Both the position numbers and the translations under genes were made by a program. DNA of 64,000 bases from Microbacterium sp. Au-Mic1 (lineage in GTDB: Bacteria; Actinomycetota; Actinomycetes; Actinomycetales; Microbacteriaceae), in the NCBI RefSeq assembly GCF_021341785.1, contig NZ_JAJTTF010000002.1:310001-374000 (forward strand). Reading direction: 5' to 3'. Under the pieces are notes generated by a model, which was not told where the DNA came from, searched no databases, and was given only the letters and a program-made list of their open reading frames with translations. Shown here one piece after another: positions 62,648-64,000 of this stretch; the stretch's first letter is position 1, and each line of letters starts with the position of its first letter.

Positions 62648-64000
62648 TCAGGCGGAGTCGGCGAGCGTCTCGGCCACGAGGCGCGACACCTGGTCGTGGG
62701 CGAGGGAGCGGTCATCGTCCACGAGGCCGATGCGGGTTCGCCTGTCCAGCACGTCGTCGGTGGTCAGCGCGCCTTCGGCCCGCACCGCGAACTCGACCTC
62801 GGCGCGTGTCACGTCGATACCCGCGGCGATGCGCTCCCGCGGGGCCGTGCAGCGCGCGCGGGCCAGCACCAGCCCGGCCTCCGCTCCGTAACGCCAGTGC
62901 AGATCGTCCGAGGGGCGCGAAGGAGCCGCAATCGCGCCGACGAGAGGCAGCGTGGCGGTGCGGCACGGCCCCGCGGGGAGACCTGCGATCGCGACTGCTC
63001 GATCGACCGCATCCTCTGCCATGCGGCGATAGGTGGTGAGCTTTCCGCCGAGGACGTTCACGAAACCGCCCTCGGAGACGGCGACGAGATGGCGTCGAGA
63101 GATGTCCGCAGTGGAGGTTCCACCGGTGTCGACGAGCGGACGCAGCCCCGCGTATGCACCGCGGACCTGGTCGCGCCGGATCGGCGTGGCGAGGGCGCGG
63201 TTGAGGACCTCGAGCAGGAACGCGATCTCCGGCTCCGTGGGGACGGCGACCGAGGGCACCGGCCCCGGCGCGTCTTCATCGGTGAGACCGACCACGACGC
63301 GGCCGAGCTGCTGCGGCAGAGCGAACACGAAGCGGCTGATGGATCCGGGATGCGGCACGGTGAGGGCTGCCGCGGGGTCCCCCAACGCTGCGGCGTCGAG
63401 CACGAGATGCGTGCCCCGGCTCGGCCGCATGCGGATGGCGTCATCGAGATCTCCGGCCCAGACGCCCGTGGCGTTCACCACGGCACGGGCGCGGATCTCG
63501 AACCTCTCGCCGCTGAGGGCGTCCTCGACGTGGGCACCGTTCTGGCGGAGCGTGAGTGCGCGCACCCGCGTGAGGATCCGGGCGCCGAGGCATGCGGCTG
63601 TCCGCGCGACGGCGACGACGAGCCGGGCGTCATCGACGAGCTGACCGTCGGCGGCGAGCACGGCGCCCTGCAGCCGCTCCGCCTGCAGGGTCGGCACCAA
63701 CCGAGCCGCGGTGCGCGCTGTGATGAGGTGAGGCGCGGGCAGGACGGCCTGCGGCGTGCCCGCCCGCAGCCGCAGCAGATCCCCGAGTGCGAACCCCACG
63801 GCGCCTGTCAAGCGCTGCTTCGGGCTGGCGGCGGGGGAGAACGGCAGCAGCTGAGCCATCGGGCGGATGAGATGAGGGGCGATCCGCGTCATCAGCAGGT
63901 GGCGCTCGACCGCGCTCTCCCGCGCCGTGGCGATGTCGCCGGTCGCGAGGTAGCGCAGCCCGCCGTGCACGAGCTTCGAACTGAACCGGCTGGTGCCGAA
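62648..64000 (-). CDS. glpD: FAD-dependent glycerol-3-phosphate dehydrogenase, N-terminus beyond window
   Basis: Oxidises sn-glycerol 3-phosphate to dihydroxyacetone phosphate and passes electrons to quinones; membrane-associated. 450 residues are visible. The reading begins FGTSRFSSKLVHGGLRYLA, the conserved stretch after the FAD Rossmann motif, which lies past the right edge. Further landmarks are VVNATGVWAGDLDDAI, SRGTHLVLD, the VVVGLTDEDAPG strand and NVLGGKLTTYRRMAEDA. The C-terminal helical domain follows. Continues beyond base 64000; about 50-60 residues are expected to be missing. Confidence 0.93.
   Translation of the reverse strand, partial: FGTSRFSSKLVHGGLRYLATGDIATARESAVERHLLMTRIAPHLIRPMAQLLPFSPAASPKQRLTGAVGFALGDLLRLRAGTPQAVLPAPHLITARTAARLVPTLQAERLQGAVLAADGQLVDDARLVVAVARTAACLGARILTRVRALTLRQNGAHVEDALSGERFEIRARAVVNATGVWAGDLDDAIRMRPSRGTHLVLDAAALGDPAAALTVPHPGSISRFVFALPQQLGRVVVGLTDEDAPGPVPSVAVPTEPEIAFLLEVLNRALATPIRRDQVRGAYAGLRPLVDTGGTSTADISRRHLVAVSEGGFVNVLGGKLTTYRRMAEDAVDRAVAIAGLPAGPCRTATLPLVGAIAAPSRPSDDLHWRYGAEAGLVLARARCTAPRERIAAGIDVTRAEVEFAVRAEGALTTDDVLDRRTRIGLVDDDRSLAHDQVSRLVAETLADSA

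Overview
The window is high-GC DNA (by eye well above 65% G+C) from an actinobacterium. Family content and gene order point to Microbacteriaceae, probably a Microbacterium-like organism. The glnA2-glnE ... glnA1-RDD-DUF4191-E2-aminopeptidase order parallels the M. tuberculosis glnA2/glnE/glnA1/Rv2219A/Rv2219/dlaT/pepB region. The sepH-DUF4193-DUF3093-dut-DUF3710-DUF3159 block is a known actinobacterial neighbourhood. The taxonomic call is inference; no rRNA or marker search was possible. Genes are tightly packed, many neighbours overlap by ATGA or GTGA, and many starts sit 6-8 nt after a TANNNT -10 box, which implies leaderless mRNAs.

Layout. 1-3.1 kb: the end of an aldo/keto reductase, a stand-alone family A DNA polymerase and RNase P RNA. 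3.1-8.5 kb: polyphosphate glucokinase, then nitrogen assimilation (small protein, glnA2, glnE). 8.5-15 kb: a lipid kinase and an accessory rhamnoside locus (TetR, operator, MFS transporter, esterase, GH78 rhamnosidase) between glnE and glnA1. 15-27.4 kb: glnA1 with a GlnR-like box, RDD protein, GNAT, a retropepsin-like protein divergent from a RimK ligase fused to an RCK_C domain, DUF4191, an unknown one-TM protein, the E2-E3-PepA group and a PAC2 protein. 27.6-32.8 kb: the principal sigma factor overlapping a CofE-type glutamate ligase, a sugar-transfer-type ATP-grasp, and two overlapping alanine-racemase-like genes whose lost and kept parts are complementary. 33-44.4 kb: parE and parC flanking a GNAT, a ureohydrolase, a glycosyltransferase and a four-gene operon (reductase, MBL hydrolase, PaaK-like adenylating enzyme, KAS III). 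44.5-52.6 kb: a phosphodiesterase, the sepH-dut block and aconitase behind a perfect palindrome. 52.6-58.8 kb: an intergenic repeat cluster, a serine-hydrolase-fold protein without its catalytic residues, a citrate synthase divergent from an HTH-citrate synthase fusion, and dxs. 58.8-64 kb: an operon of a TetR regulator and three paralogous membrane proteins, an LCP ligase and the start of the glpD reading at the right edge.

How the genes fit together. Core metabolism (glutamine synthesis with its adenylylation control, aconitase, citrate synthase, 2-oxo acid dehydrogenase E2/E3, MEP isoprenoid entry) is interleaved with small accessory modules. Four stand out: the complementary racemase pair beside the ligases (28.9-32.5 kb), the KAS III/adenylation operon (37.9-41.9 kb), the TetR-PMAFT membrane triplet (58.8-61.2 kb), and three proteins of enzyme folds in which catalytic residues are substituted (52.8, 55.5 and 30.8 kb).
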